A DNA stretch of 64,000 nucleotides from Arthrobacter sp. H35-D1 (lineage in GTDB: Bacteria > Actinomycetota > Actinomycetes > Actinomycetales > Micrococcaceae). The notes beneath the pieces are model-generated. The model was given only the letters and a program-made list of their open reading frames with translations, did not search any database and was not told the DNA's origin. The stretch is taken from the NCBI RefSeq assembly GCF_030063185.1, contig NZ_JASISP010000001.1:681862-745861 (forward strand). Reading direction: 5' to 3'. Both the position numbers and the translations under genes were made by a program. Positions 25,970 through 35,232 of the stretch are shown here, one piece after another (position 1 is the stretch's first letter; every line of letters starts with the position of its first letter).

Positions 25970-26764
25970 ATGACAAACACCGAACGCCCGCCGTCCAAAG
26001 TTCCGGCCGCTGAAAACACGCTGCGCATCTTGAAGCTGCTGTCCTCCAAAAGGGGCCCGTTGGCGGCGTCGACCATTGCCACCACCTTGGACCTGCCGCG
26101 CTCCAGCGTCTACCACCTGCTCGGCGTCATGGAGCAAAGCGGTTTCGTCATGCACCTGCACGAGGAGCGGCGCTATGGATTGGGCGTTGCGGCCTTTGAG
26201 CTGAGCAGCGCCTACTCCCGGCAGGAGCCCCTGTCCCGCCTGGGCCGGCCGCTGCTTGCCGCGCTCGTGGACAAAATTGGCGAAAGTGCCCACCTGGCTG
26301 TGCTGCATGGCCGCGACGTCCTTTACATAGTGGAGGAGCGGGCCAAGAACCGCCCGTCCCTGGTGACCGACGTCGGCGTGCGGCTGCCCAGCCACCTCAC
26401 GGCTAGTGGGCGGGCCATTTTGGCGGCACTGCCCAAGTCGCAGGTTCGTGCCCTGTATCCGAACGCGGCCGCGTTTTCCTCGCGCACCGAGACTCCCGAC
26501 CCCATCGTGAAGTACTCCACCCTGTCGGCCCACCTCGACCAGGTGCGGCTGCGCGGATACGCCACCGAAAACGGGGAGGTGACGGACGGTTTTGCCTCCC
26601 TTGCGGCAGCCGTCCCGGACCACTTGGGCTGGCCGGTTGCAGCCGTGGCCGTGACGTTCCTCGCCGAGAAGGTGCCGGCCGAGCAATGGCCCAACCTTGC
26701 CGAGCGGGTCAAGAAGGCAGCCGGGGAACTTTCCGGAAGAATTTACGGCCGCCGCAACGGCTAA
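25970..26764 (+). CDS. IclR-family regulator, probable hut regulator
   Basis: The 264-residue protein has an IclR winged helix (about residues 14-75, ENTLRILKLLSSKRGPLAAST and LDLPRSSVYHLLGVME) and the C-terminal effector domain (about 90-255) with LPSHLTASGRAILAALP. It lies between the permease and hutH, so it probably controls histidine uptake and breakdown, with histidine or urocanate as likely effector; that is inferred from context. GAGGGAG precedes the ATG. Confidence 0.9.
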   Translation: MTNTERPPSKVPAAENTLRILKLLSSKRGPLAASTIATTLDLPRSSVYHLLGVMEQSGFVMHLHEERRYGLGVAAFELSSAYSRQEPLSRLGRPLLAALVDKIGESAHLAVLHGRDVLYIVEERAKNRPSLVTDVGVRLPSHLTASGRAILAALPKSQVRALYPNAAAFSSRTETPDPIVKYSTLSAHLDQVRLRGYATENGEVTDGFASLAAAVPDHLGWPVAAVAVTFLAEKVPAEQWPNLAERVKKAAGELSGRIYGRRNG

Positions 26765-26842
26765 TCCGGCCCCGTGGACACTCCGCCGCCGGCATGTCTG
26801 AAATCCCGGACAGAGCAGCCGCGCGTGGACAGATTACGGTGC

Positions 26843-26870
26843 TTGAACAGGGGATAGTGGCAACTAAGAC
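26843..26870 (+). promoter_or_regulatory. Predicted hutH promoter
   Basis: TTGAAC (26843-26848) and TAAGAC (26865-26870) are separated by 16 nt and would start transcription about 35 nt before the hutH start codon. Confidence 0.5.
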
Positions 26871-26911
26871 CAGCAGCACCCCAAGTTGTCAGCACCACAA
26901 AGGAATCCGCC

Positions 26912-28465
26912 ATGCCCGCAGTTGTCCTCTCCTCCTCCGGCGTCACTCCCGCAGACGTTCTCGCCGTCGCCCGCCACGACGCGAAGGTGTCGATCAGCGA
27001 GGAGGCGCTGGCCGACGTCGCACGGGTCAGGGCGCACATTGACAAGCTGGCGCACTCCGACACCCCCGCCTACGGCATTTCCACCGGCTTCGGCGCCTTG
27101 GCCAACCGGCACATTCCCGAGGGCATGCGCACGCAGCTGCAAAAGTCGCTGATCCGCAGCCACTCGGCCGGCATGGGTCCGGCTGTTGAGCGCGAAGTGG
27201 TGCGTGCGCTGATGTTCCTGCGCGCCAAGACGCTCGCGTCCGGCCGCACCGGAGTGCGCCCCGTGGTGCTGCAAACCATGGTGGACGTGCTCAACGCCGG
27301 CATCACCCCGGTGGTGCGTGAATTCGGTTCGCTCGGCTGCTCCGGAGACCTTGCCCCGCTCTCGCACTGCGCGCTGGTGCTCATGGGCGAGGGTGAGGCG
27401 GCCGGGCCCGACGGCGTCGTCCGTCCCGTCCCGGAGCTGCTGACCGCGGCAGGCATCGAGCCCGTCGAGCTGGCCGAAAAGGAGGGCCTGGCGCTGGTCA
27501 ACGGCACCGACGGGATGCTCGGCATGCTGTTGATGGCCATCGCCGATTTGCAGATGCTGCTCACGACGGCGGATATCACCGCGGCGCTCAGCGTCGAGGG
27601 GCTGCTGGGCACCGACCAGGTGTTCCTGCCCGAGCTGCACATGCAACTGCGCCCGCACCCCGGCCAGGCCGCCAGCGCCGACAACATGCTGCGCGTGCTG
27701 GCGAACTCGCCCATCGTGGCCTCGCACCGGGTGGGGGATTCGCGCGTCCAGGACGCCTATTCGCTGCGTTGCGCCCCGCAGGTGGCCGGCGCCGCCCGCG
27801 ACACCGTGGAGCACGCGCTGACAGTGGCCACCCGCGAACTCGCCGCCGCCATTGACAACCCCGTGGTGCTGCCGGACGGCCGGGTGTCCTCCAATGGCAA
27901 CTTCCACGGCGCCCCGGTGGCCTACGTGCTGGACTTCCTGGCCATCGTGTCCGCCGACGTCGCCTCGATGGCCGAGCGCCGCACCGACCGCATGCTCGAT
28001 CCCGCCCGTTCGCACGGACTCCCCGCCTTCCTGGCCGGGGATCCCGGGGTGGATTCGGGTCTGATGATTGCCCAGTACACGCAGGCAGGGCTGGTCTCGG
28101 ACGCCAAGCGCCTGGCCGTCCCCGCCTCCGTGGACTCCATCCCCAGCTCCGCCATGCAGGAGGACCACGTCTCCATGGGCTGGCACGCCGCGCGCAAGCT
28201 GCGACGCTCCGTGGAAAACCTGCGCCGGGTGTTGGCCATTGAGCTTGTCACGGCCGCCCGGGCCATCGACATGCGTTCGTCTTTGTCCGACGGCGCGCTG
28301 GTCCCGGGCCCGGCCGGCGCCGCAGTGCTTGAGCTGCTTCGCCAGACGGTGCCTGGTCCCGGGCCGGACAGGTTCCTCTCGCCCGAACTGGCGGAGGCGG
28401 ACGCCCTGGTGGGCTCCGGTGCCATCCGTGCGGCAGCTGAAAAGGCGACAGGCCCGCTGAACTGA
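26912..28465 (+). CDS. hutH: Histidine ammonia-lyase
   Basis: HutH converts histidine to urocanate and ammonia. The 517-residue length fits. YGISTGFGALANRHIP near residue 53 carries the catalytic tyrosine loop, and EFGSLGCSGDLAPLSH near residue 140 is the site where the electrophilic MIO cofactor forms. The residue before Ser-Gly is Cys instead of the commoner Ala. NFHGAPVAYVLDF and SIPSSAMQEDHVSMG are further conserved segments. AAAGGAAT lies 8 nt before ATG 26912. hutU and hutI are not in the window. Confidence 0.97.
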   Translation: MPAVVLSSSGVTPADVLAVARHDAKVSISEEALADVARVRAHIDKLAHSDTPAYGISTGFGALANRHIPEGMRTQLQKSLIRSHSAGMGPAVEREVVRALMFLRAKTLASGRTGVRPVVLQTMVDVLNAGITPVVREFGSLGCSGDLAPLSHCALVLMGEGEAAGPDGVVRPVPELLTAAGIEPVELAEKEGLALVNGTDGMLGMLLMAIADLQMLLTTADITAALSVEGLLGTDQVFLPELHMQLRPHPGQAASADNMLRVLANSPIVASHRVGDSRVQDAYSLRCAPQVAGAARDTVEHALTVATRELAAAIDNPVVLPDGRVSSNGNFHGAPVAYVLDFLAIVSADVASMAERRTDRMLDPARSHGLPAFLAGDPGVDSGLMIAQYTQAGLVSDAKRLAVPASVDSIPSSAMQEDHVSMGWHAARKLRRSVENLRRVLAIELVTAARAIDMRSSLSDGALVPGPAGAAVLELLRQTVPGPGPDRFLSPELAEADALVGSGAIRAAAEKATGPLN

Positions 28466-28497
28466 AACCGGCAGGCCGCTGAGGCCCCGCATGGCTG

Positions 28498-28560
28498 AAT
28501 CGAATGTGCAGTAGTTGGCAATGTTTTACGAAAACATTGCCAACTACTGCACATTCGATT
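28498..28560 (+). terminator. Very long perfect hairpin, terminator-like (copy 1)
   Basis: Two 30-nt arms (28498-28527 and 28531-28560) are perfect complements with a 3-nt loop. The outer ends are AATCGAA/TTCGATT and the inner part GGCAATGTTTT. It lies 33 bp after hutH and is followed by T then G-rich sequence. A second hairpin with the same outer and inner segments lies at 33671-33735. Confidence 0.85.
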
Positions 28561-28646
28561 TGTGGGGGAGGGGGAACGGTGCTGTCCGGGCGTCGATCCT
28601 GAACCGTTGAAAGTATTTCTTGTGCATGGTGGGCTGAGCATGTTTA

Positions 28647-30425
28647 ATGTTCGGAACGCCATCCTTCAAAGATATATTCGAATGGGATCTCGCATTGAAA
28701 CTCCTCCGGCTATCCATCAGCCATGCACAGCCATACAAAGCATGGGTCGCAGCAGTACTTGTATTGCAACTGATATCCACTATTGCAGCGCTGTATTTGC
28801 CTAGCCTCAACGCGAGGATCATCGACGAGGGCATTGCCCGCGGAGACACTGATTTCATCTGGTCAACCGGGCTGACCATGGTGGTGGTGTGCTTTGTCCA
28901 GGTGACCAGCGCGATTGGCGGCATCTACTTTGGCGCGCGCACCTCCATGGCGATAGGGCGCGACCTGCGCCGTGAGGTGTACTACCGGGTCAACGCCTTG
29001 GGCACCTTGGATGTGAGCCGTTTTGGCACGGCGACGTTGATCACCCGGAACACCAACGATGTCCAGCAAGTGCAGATGCTGGTGCTAATGGCGTTGAACT
29101 TCATGGTGTCCACACCCATCATGTGCATTGGCGGGATCATCATGGCCTTGCGCGAAGACGTCGGGTTGTCGTGGCTCGTCTGGGTGTCGGTGCCGTTGCT
29201 GTTTGCGGTGGTGGGGGTCCTCGTGGTGAAGTTGCTGCCGCTGTTCCGCGAAATGCAGGACCGGATCGACACCGTCAATGGCGTGCTGCGCGAACAAATT
29301 ACCGGCATTCGCGTCATTCGGGCGTTTGTGCGGGAAGGCTTCGAAGCCGGGCGCTACCGCGACGCCAACTTGGCGTTGACGAAGGTCTCGGTCAAGGTGG
29401 GAAACCTGTTTGTGCTGATGTTCCCCGTGATCATGATGATCCTGCACCTGGCCACCGCCGCCGTGCTCTGGTTTGGCGGGCACCGCGTGGATGCCGGTCA
29501 AATGCAGATCGGCTCGCTGACAGCGTTCCTGCAGTACCTGCTGCAGATCCTGGTGGCCGTCATGATGGGTGTTTTCATGGTCATGATGATTCCTCGTGCC
29601 GCGATCTCGGCCGAACGCCTCGACGAGGTGCTCAGCGCGGAACCCAGCCTGGCCGTGCCCGCCGGAGTGTCGCAGCCTGAACGCCACGAGGTTGAATTCT
29701 CGAACGTGTCCTTCGGTTATCCCGGTGCAGAACGGCCGGTGCTGAACAATGTCAGCTTCACAGCCCGCCAGGGACAGACGACGGCGATTGTCGGCTCCAC
29801 CGGTTCGGGCAAGTCGACGCTGTTGAACCTGATTCCACGGCTTTTCGATCCACAGGCAGGAACCGTGCGCATAGGCGGGGTGGAGGTCAGCGAACTGAGC
29901 CGCGCCCAAACGGCGGAGCTGGTGGGGCTCGTGCCGCAAAAGCCGTACTTGTTTTCCGGCACCGTGGCCAGCAACTTGAAGTTTGGCCGTCCCGGCGCCG
30001 GCGATGAGGACTTGTGGGAGGCACTGCGCGTGGCCCAGGCCCAAGACTTTGTGGAGGACAAACCCAAAAAGTTGAACACGCCCATCGCCCAGGGAGGCAC
30101 CAATGTCTCCGGCGGTCAGCGCCAGCGTTTGTGCATCGCCCGGGCCCTGGCAGCGCGCCCACGCATCTACTTGTTTGACGATTCCTTCTCCTCCCTTGAT
30201 GTCGCCACCGACGAGCGGCTGCGCGAATCCCTGCACGAGGCCACCGCGGGGGCAACTGTCATCATCGTGGCCCAGCGCGTCTCCACCATCCGGGACGCGG
30301 ACCACATCATTGTGCTGGACTGCGGTGAAGTGGTGGGCGCCGGAACCCACGAGGAACTGCTCGAAGACAACGGCACCTACCAGGAAATCGTTGAATCACA
30401 GCTAAGTGTTGAGGGGGTCGCATAA
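28647..30425 (+). CDS. ABC exporter half-transporter with degenerate ATP site
   Basis: The 592-residue protein is a six-helix exporter domain (about 1-330) fused to an ATPase (about 350-592). Walker A is GSTGSGKST (near residue 381) and the signature NVSGGQRQR is canonical. Walker B reads IYLFDDSFSSLD, with Asp in place of the catalytic Glu, and the switch reads IIVAQRVSTI, with Gln in place of His. This is the pattern of the degenerate subunit in heterodimeric exporters such as YheI/BmrC. Its stop overlaps the next start by 1 nt. The exported substrate is unknown; lipids or drugs are usual. Confidence 0.93.
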   Translation: MFGTPSFKDIFEWDLALKLLRLSISHAQPYKAWVAAVLVLQLISTIAALYLPSLNARIIDEGIARGDTDFIWSTGLTMVVVCFVQVTSAIGGIYFGARTSMAIGRDLRREVYYRVNALGTLDVSRFGTATLITRNTNDVQQVQMLVLMALNFMVSTPIMCIGGIIMALREDVGLSWLVWVSVPLLFAVVGVLVVKLLPLFREMQDRIDTVNGVLREQITGIRVIRAFVREGFEAGRYRDANLALTKVSVKVGNLFVLMFPVIMMILHLATAAVLWFGGHRVDAGQMQIGSLTAFLQYLLQILVAVMMGVFMVMMIPRAAISAERLDEVLSAEPSLAVPAGVSQPERHEVEFSNVSFGYPGAERPVLNNVSFTARQGQTTAIVGSTGSGKSTLLNLIPRLFDPQAGTVRIGGVEVSELSRAQTAELVGLVPQKPYLFSGTVASNLKFGRPGAGDEDLWEALRVAQAQDFVEDKPKKLNTPIAQGGTNVSGGQRQRLCIARALAARPRIYLFDDSFSSLDVATDERLRESLHEATAGATVIIVAQRVSTIRDADHIIVLDCGEVVGAGTHEELLEDNGTYQEIVESQLSVEGVA

Positions 30426-32497
30426 TGGCGCGCAGGGACAAGGAGAGCGGCAAGGGCAGGACTAAAGGCACGGACAAAGTCTTGGCCAACAACACTGCTG
30501 CCGAGCTTGCCGCCGAAGAGGAGGCGTTGGACGGGCTCATCCCGGAATACACGCCCACCGAAGCCGACGGGGACATGTTTGGCGGAGCGCCTGCCAAAAA
30601 AGCACAACATTTTTGGCCCTCGGTCAAGCGGTTGCTGGGCCTGCTGCGCCCCGAACGCACCCAATTCTCCCTGGTGGTGGCGCTCGTGGCTGTTTCCGTG
30701 GTCATGACTGTCATTGCCCCCAAAATCCTGGGTGCGGCCATGGACGTCATTTTCAATGGCGTGATTGGCTCCCAGCTGCCCCAAGACGTGCCGCTGGATA
30801 CGCTCGTCGCCGCACAGCGGGCCGCCGGGAATGAACAGTTCGCCGACATGCTCGCCAAGACCAACCTTGTCCCCGGCGCCGGCATCGACTTCGTTGAGCT
30901 GAGCCGACTCATCGCGATTGTGCTGGTCCTGTACATGGTGGCCTCGACCCTCATCTGGTTGCAAGGCTTTCTGCTCAACGCCCTCGTCATGCGCGTTGTC
31001 TACAAGCTCCGTGAAGACATCGAACGCAAACTCAACCGCCTGTCGCTCGGCTACTTCGACACGCGCCAACGCGGGGACTTGATGTCCAGGGTGACCAACG
31101 ACGTCGACAACATTCAGGCCGCACTGCAACAGGCATTCTCGCAACTGGTGCAATCGGCCCTGACGGTCATCGGCATCGGCGTGATGATGTTCATCGTGTC
31201 CTGGCAGTTGGCGCTGATCGCCTTGATCGCCTTGCCGCTCTCGGCCGTCATTGCCGGGGTGATCGGTTCGCGCTCGCAGAAGCTCTTTGCGGCCCAGTGG
31301 AAGCACACCGGATCACTCAACGGGCATGTGGAAGAGACGTTTTCCGGGCTCGAACTTGTCCGCGCCTACGGCCGCGACCAAGAAATGCTGGCGGAATTCG
31401 ACGAGCGCAACGAGCACCTCTTCAAAGCCTCCTTCGGTGCCCAGTTCGTCTCCGGCATGATCATGCCAGCCATGCAATTTGTCTCCTACCTCTCCTACGT
31501 GCTGGTCGCCGTCGTCGGCGGTGTTCGCGTGGCAACGGGTCAGATGACCCTCGGCGACGCCACGGCGTTCATCCAGTACTCCCGCGAATTCTCCCAGCCC
31601 ATCGGTGAGATGGCGGGCATCGCCAACATGATCCAGTCCGGCGTGGCCTCCGCCGAACGGACCTTTGAAATTCTCGACGCCGACGAGCAGGACGAAGAAG
31701 AGGACTCGGCCCTTTTGCCGGCAAGCACCGACGGCCATGTGCGCTTCGAGAACGTGTCCTTCAGCTATGCGCCGGAAACGCCGCTGATCCACGACGTGTC
31801 CTTCACGGTGGAGCCCGGACAGACGGTAGCCATCGTGGGGCCCACAGGCGCGGGCAAGACAACACTTGTCAACCTCGTCATGCGCTTTTACGAGGTCACC
31901 GGAGGACGGGTCATGCTCGACGGCGTGGACACCCGCGAGCTCTCCCGTGAACAAGTCAGGTCCCAGGTGGGCATGGTGCTTCAGGATGCGTGGCTCTTTG
32001 AAGGCACCATCCGGGAGAATATCCGCTACGGCCGGCTGGAGGCCACGGACGAGGAAATTGTGGCGGCCGCGGAAGCCACCATGGTGGACAGGTTCGTCCG
32101 CCAGCTCCCCCATGGCTATGACACGGTGGTCGACGCCGACGGCGGGACAGTGTCCGCCGGTGAGCGCCAGCTGCTGACCATTGCCCGGGCGTTCATTGCC
32201 AACCCCTCGCTGCTGATCCTTGACGAGGCGACTTCCTCGGTGGACACCCGGACTGAGCTGCTGGTCCAGCACGCCATGGCAGCATTGCGCACCGACAGGA
32301 CATCATTCGTCATTGCGCACAGACTTTCCACCATCCGCGACGCCCACACCATTCTGGTCATGGAAGACGGCGACATCGTTGAACACGGCAACCACGAGCA
32401 GTTGCTGGCCCGCCGCGGGGCTTACTACAAGCTCTACAAGACGCAGTTCAAGGGCGGTCGCGACCTGGACGAAGAACTGGCGGCGGAGGTGCACTGA
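30425..32497 (+). CDS. ABC exporter half-transporter with canonical ATP site
   Basis: The 690-residue partner has an extended charged N-terminus (about 60 residues), six helices (about 70-400) and an ATPase. Walker A is GPTGAGKTT, Walker B is LLILDEATSSVD with the catalytic Glu, and the switch is FVIAHRLSTI. The signature is TVSAGERQ instead of SGGQ, so paired with the first subunit it would give one intact and one degenerate ATP site. The insertion between helices 1 and 2 (about residues 108-155) is long, as in YheH-type partners. It is translationally coupled to the upstream subunit. Confidence 0.94.
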   Translation: MARRDKESGKGRTKGTDKVLANNTAAELAAEEEALDGLIPEYTPTEADGDMFGGAPAKKAQHFWPSVKRLLGLLRPERTQFSLVVALVAVSVVMTVIAPKILGAAMDVIFNGVIGSQLPQDVPLDTLVAAQRAAGNEQFADMLAKTNLVPGAGIDFVELSRLIAIVLVLYMVASTLIWLQGFLLNALVMRVVYKLREDIERKLNRLSLGYFDTRQRGDLMSRVTNDVDNIQAALQQAFSQLVQSALTVIGIGVMMFIVSWQLALIALIALPLSAVIAGVIGSRSQKLFAAQWKHTGSLNGHVEETFSGLELVRAYGRDQEMLAEFDERNEHLFKASFGAQFVSGMIMPAMQFVSYLSYVLVAVVGGVRVATGQMTLGDATAFIQYSREFSQPIGEMAGIANMIQSGVASAERTFEILDADEQDEEEDSALLPASTDGHVRFENVSFSYAPETPLIHDVSFTVEPGQTVAIVGPTGAGKTTLVNLVMRFYEVTGGRVMLDGVDTRELSREQVRSQVGMVLQDAWLFEGTIRENIRYGRLEATDEEIVAAAEATMVDRFVRQLPHGYDTVVDADGGTVSAGERQLLTIARAFIANPSLLILDEATSSVDTRTELLVQHAMAALRTDRTSFVIAHRLSTIRDAHTILVMEDGDIVEHGNHEQLLARRGAYYKLYKTQFKGGRDLDEELAAEVH

Positions 32498-32622
32498 TTG
32501 GGGCGGCACCAGCTCCCCTGCGGGCAGTAAGATTCTCTCGGTCGCGGGGCGACCTTCAGAATCCATCCCCGCTCCGGGAGCCGGTGGCGCCCCGCCGGTG
32601 ATCGAGCCCTTCGAGGTCCCGG

Positions 32623-33588
32623 TCACCGCAGGAGCGTATCGATCAGGCGGGCTGCGACCTTCGCCGTGCGGTTGTCGATGTCGTAGGCAGGGTTCAGCTC
32701 GGCCACGTCGGCGTGGAACAGCTTGCCGCTGGCAGCAACTTGGCGGCACACGGCGACGATCACCGGCAGCGGCACGCCGTACGCTGCCGGTGCGCTGACA
32801 CCGGGGGCGGTGGCGGCAGGCAGCACGTCCAGGTCGATGGTCAGGTACACAATGCCAACGGTTTCCAAGAACGAGGACACGAACTCTGCGGTCCGCTCCG
32901 CCGTGCAATCCTCGTCGAGCAGGTACTTCACCTCCAAATCGTGGGCGGTCTCGAAGAGCGCACGGGTGTTGTTCTGCTCGCTGATGCCCACGACGGCGTA
33001 GTTCAGTTTTCGTCCTGCGGCGGCTTCAGCATGGGCCATCTGAAGGAACGGGGTGCCGGAGCTCGGTGTTGGGGCCTCGCGCAGGTCAAAGTGGGCGTCA
33101 AGGTTCAGCACGCCCAAGCGGGCGCCACTGGCCACGGACGCTGTGGCAGCCACACCCAGGTAGCTGGCATACGCACTCTCGTGGCCTCCGCCCAGCACAA
33201 CGGTGAGGTGCCCGGCGTCGAGCATGCAGGCCAGGGCAGCGCCAGCTCGGGCCTGGCCGTCCTCCAAGCAGTCCCCTGAAACCACCACGTCCCCGGCATC
33301 GATGATGCTGCGCGTGCCGTGGAAGGCCAGCGATCCCAGGGCAGAGCGGATGGCAGCCGGGCCGGTGGCAGCGCCCGTGCGGCCTCGGTTGCGGGCCACA
33401 CCGGCGTCGGAGCAAAAGCCCAGGAGTGCGACTGGCCTCGGCTGCGATGCGTCGGGCGCCGGGCCAAGTGCCGCCGGGGTGCCGGTGTCCACGGCCTGCC
33501 ACCATCGGCGGTGGGCGGGCGCCTCGCCGTCGTTCCTTCCGGTCCAGGCAGTGGCGGGAGTATCAACGGCGAGCGTGGAAAAGTCCAT
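32623..33588 (-). CDS. hutG: Formimidoylglutamase (ureohydrolase family)
   Basis: The 321-residue enzyme has the arginase-fold manganese motifs: VVLGGGHESAYA (His), LNLDAHFDLRE (Asp, His, Asp) and LTIDLDVLPAATAPG (Asp pair). Together with hutH nearby it most likely hydrolyses N-formimidoyl-glutamate to glutamate and formamide, the last step of histidine use. Agmatinase or arginase activity is less likely. ATG 33588 (MDFSTLAVD) is chosen; the frame extends to 33624 but adds non-family sequence. It converges with the ABC exporter. Confidence 0.9.
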   Translation of the reverse strand: MDFSTLAVDTPATAWTGRNDGEAPAHRRWWQAVDTGTPAALGPAPDASQPRPVALLGFCSDAGVARNRGRTGAATGPAAIRSALGSLAFHGTRSIIDAGDVVVSGDCLEDGQARAGAALACMLDAGHLTVVLGGGHESAYASYLGVAATASVASGARLGVLNLDAHFDLREAPTPSSGTPFLQMAHAEAAAGRKLNYAVVGISEQNNTRALFETAHDLEVKYLLDEDCTAERTAEFVSSFLETVGIVYLTIDLDVLPAATAPGVSAPAAYGVPLPVIVAVCRQVAASGKLFHADVAELNPAYDIDNRTAKVAARLIDTLLR

Positions 33589-33666
33589 GCATCCAGCCAA
33601 CAGCACGGGCAGCCCGAGCGCCACCCGCCGTCATGGATGGCAGTCTCAAACCACAGATCCCGCCCT

Positions 33667-33735
33667 AAAAAAATCGAAAGCTGAGCAGTCGGCAATGTTT
33701 TCGACGAACATTGCCGACTGCTCAGCTTTCGATTT
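33667..33735 (-). terminator. Very long perfect hairpin with T tract (copy 2)
   Basis: Two 29-nt arms (33671-33699 and 33707-33735) are perfect complements with a 7-nt loop. Read on the minus strand it follows the purine permease and ends in seven T residues (33673-33667), a classic intrinsic terminator. Its outer AAATCGAA and inner GGCAATGTT match copy 1 at 28498-28560, while the middle 12 nt differ. Confidence 0.9.
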
Positions 33736-33768
33736 CCCCGTTGGAGCGGGGGGAGCGGAATGACGGGA

Positions 33769-35232
33769 TTAGCCGATTCCGAACAGCGCCTCCACGGGGC
33801 CGATGCCGAAGAACAGCACGAATGCCGCGGCCACAGCCCACATCAAGGGGTGGATTTCCTTCGCCCTGCGCTGGAATACGCGGATCAGGACGAAGGCGAT
33901 GAAGCCGGCGCCGAGGCCGTTGGCGATGGAGTAGGTGAAGGGCATCAGGGTGAATGTCAGGAAGGCCGGGATGCCGATGCCCCAGTCGGACCAGTCGATC
34001 TTGCCCACCTGGGAGACCATCATGAAACCGACCACGACCAGTGCGGGGGCGACGGCTTCAAAGGGAACCAGCTTGATCAACGGGGTGACGAACATGGCCA
34101 GCAGTAGCAGCACGCCCGTCACAATCGACGCCAGCCCGGTGCGCGCACCTTCGCCGATGCCCGCACCGGATTCCACATAGATCTGGTTTGAGGAACCGGA
34201 GGCGCCGCCGCCGGCAATGGCGCCAAAAGCGTCAACAAGCAGCACGCGGTCAACGTTGGGGATGGTGCCGTCCTCGCGCAGTGAACCAGCCTCCGCCGCC
34301 AAGCCCACCATGGTGCCCATGGCGTCGAAGAAGATGCTCAGCAGGATCACGAACGCCAGCAGCACTGCTGCCAGGGCGCCGAGCTTGCTGAACGCGCCAA
34401 AAATATTGACCTGGCCGATCAAGGAAAAATCGGGCAGCGACCACTCGGAGAGCTGCGGGGACACCAGCGACCAGCCCTGCGGGTTGCTGGTGGTGCCGTC
34501 GAAGGAAGGACCAATGTGCAGGGTCATTTCCAGAATGTTCGCAAAGACAGTGGCGACGACAATGCCAATGAGGATTGCGCCCTTGACCTTGCGGACTACC
34601 AAGCCGATGGTGAGCACCAGGCCAACCAGGAACACCAGCGTGGGCCAGCCCATGAGCTTGCCGTCGAAACCCAGGCCCACGGGAACGGTGGTGCCGGCAA
34701 CGTCGGGGATGCGGCGCACAAAGCCGGCATTGACAAGGCCAATGAGGGCAATGAACATGCCGATTCCCACCACAATGGCTGTTTTTAGGCCCTCGGGGAC
34801 GGCCTTGAACACCGCTGTGCGGAAACCGGTGAGCACCAGGATGAACATGGTGATGCCGGAGAGGACCACAAGTCCCATGACGTCCGGCCAGGTCAAGCCC
34901 GGGTTCGTGGCGACGGTCACCGCCACGAAGGCGTTGACACCCAGCCCTGCAGCCAATGCGAATGGGTGCTTGGCCCAGGCACCCATAATGATGGTCAAAA
35001 TACCGGCCACAAACGCGGTGACGGCGGCAACGCGTTCAAGGCCAAGCACTTCGCCGGTCGAATCAGCGCCGCCGAGGATCAGCGGGTTCAACACCACGAT
35101 GTAGCTCATCGCGAAGAAAGTGGCGAAACCGCCACGGATTTCCCGCGAATAGTTGGAGCCACGCGCAGTGATCATGAAGTATTTGTCGACCGCTGACAGA
35201 CGGTTGTCCGTATTGGTAGCCGTGGTAGCCAT
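33769..35232 (-). CDS. NCS2-family purine permease (AzgA type)
   Basis: The 487-residue transporter has about twelve to fourteen membrane segments and the AzgA-group start YFMITARGSNYSREIRGGF followed by TFFAMSYIVVLNPLIL. Members import adenine, guanine or hypoxanthine with protons. GGVVGASGSSNQIYVESGAGIG-type sequence (written here as AGGGASGSSNQIYVESGAG) near residue 350 is part of the substrate region. ATG 35232 has GGAGGG 7 nt upstream. A purine riboswitch is not evident in the 235-bp upstream gap. Confidence 0.92.
   Translation of the reverse strand: MATTATNTDNRLSAVDKYFMITARGSNYSREIRGGFATFFAMSYIVVLNPLILGGADSTGEVLGLERVAAVTAFVAGILTIIMGAWAKHPFALAAGLGVNAFVAVTVATNPGLTWPDVMGLVVLSGITMFILVLTGFRTAVFKAVPEGLKTAIVVGIGMFIALIGLVNAGFVRRIPDVAGTTVPVGLGFDGKLMGWPTLVFLVGLVLTIGLVVRKVKGAILIGIVVATVFANILEMTLHIGPSFDGTTSNPQGWSLVSPQLSEWSLPDFSLIGQVNIFGAFSKLGALAAVLLAFVILLSIFFDAMGTMVGLAAEAGSLREDGTIPNVDRVLLVDAFGAIAGGGASGSSNQIYVESGAGIGEGARTGLASIVTGVLLLLAMFVTPLIKLVPFEAVAPALVVVGFMMVSQVGKIDWSDWGIGIPAFLTFTLMPFTYSIANGLGAGFIAFVLIRVFQRRAKEIHPLMWAVAAAFVLFFGIGPVEALFGIG

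Noticed and set aside
26864..28492. 542-codon open frame on the minus strand
   Set aside because: Antisense to hutH, which is certain from its motifs.
33589..33624. Lipobox-like LLAGC upstream of hutG
   Set aside because: It arises only if the start is moved to 33624. HutG is a cytoplasmic enzyme and the extension does not resemble the family.
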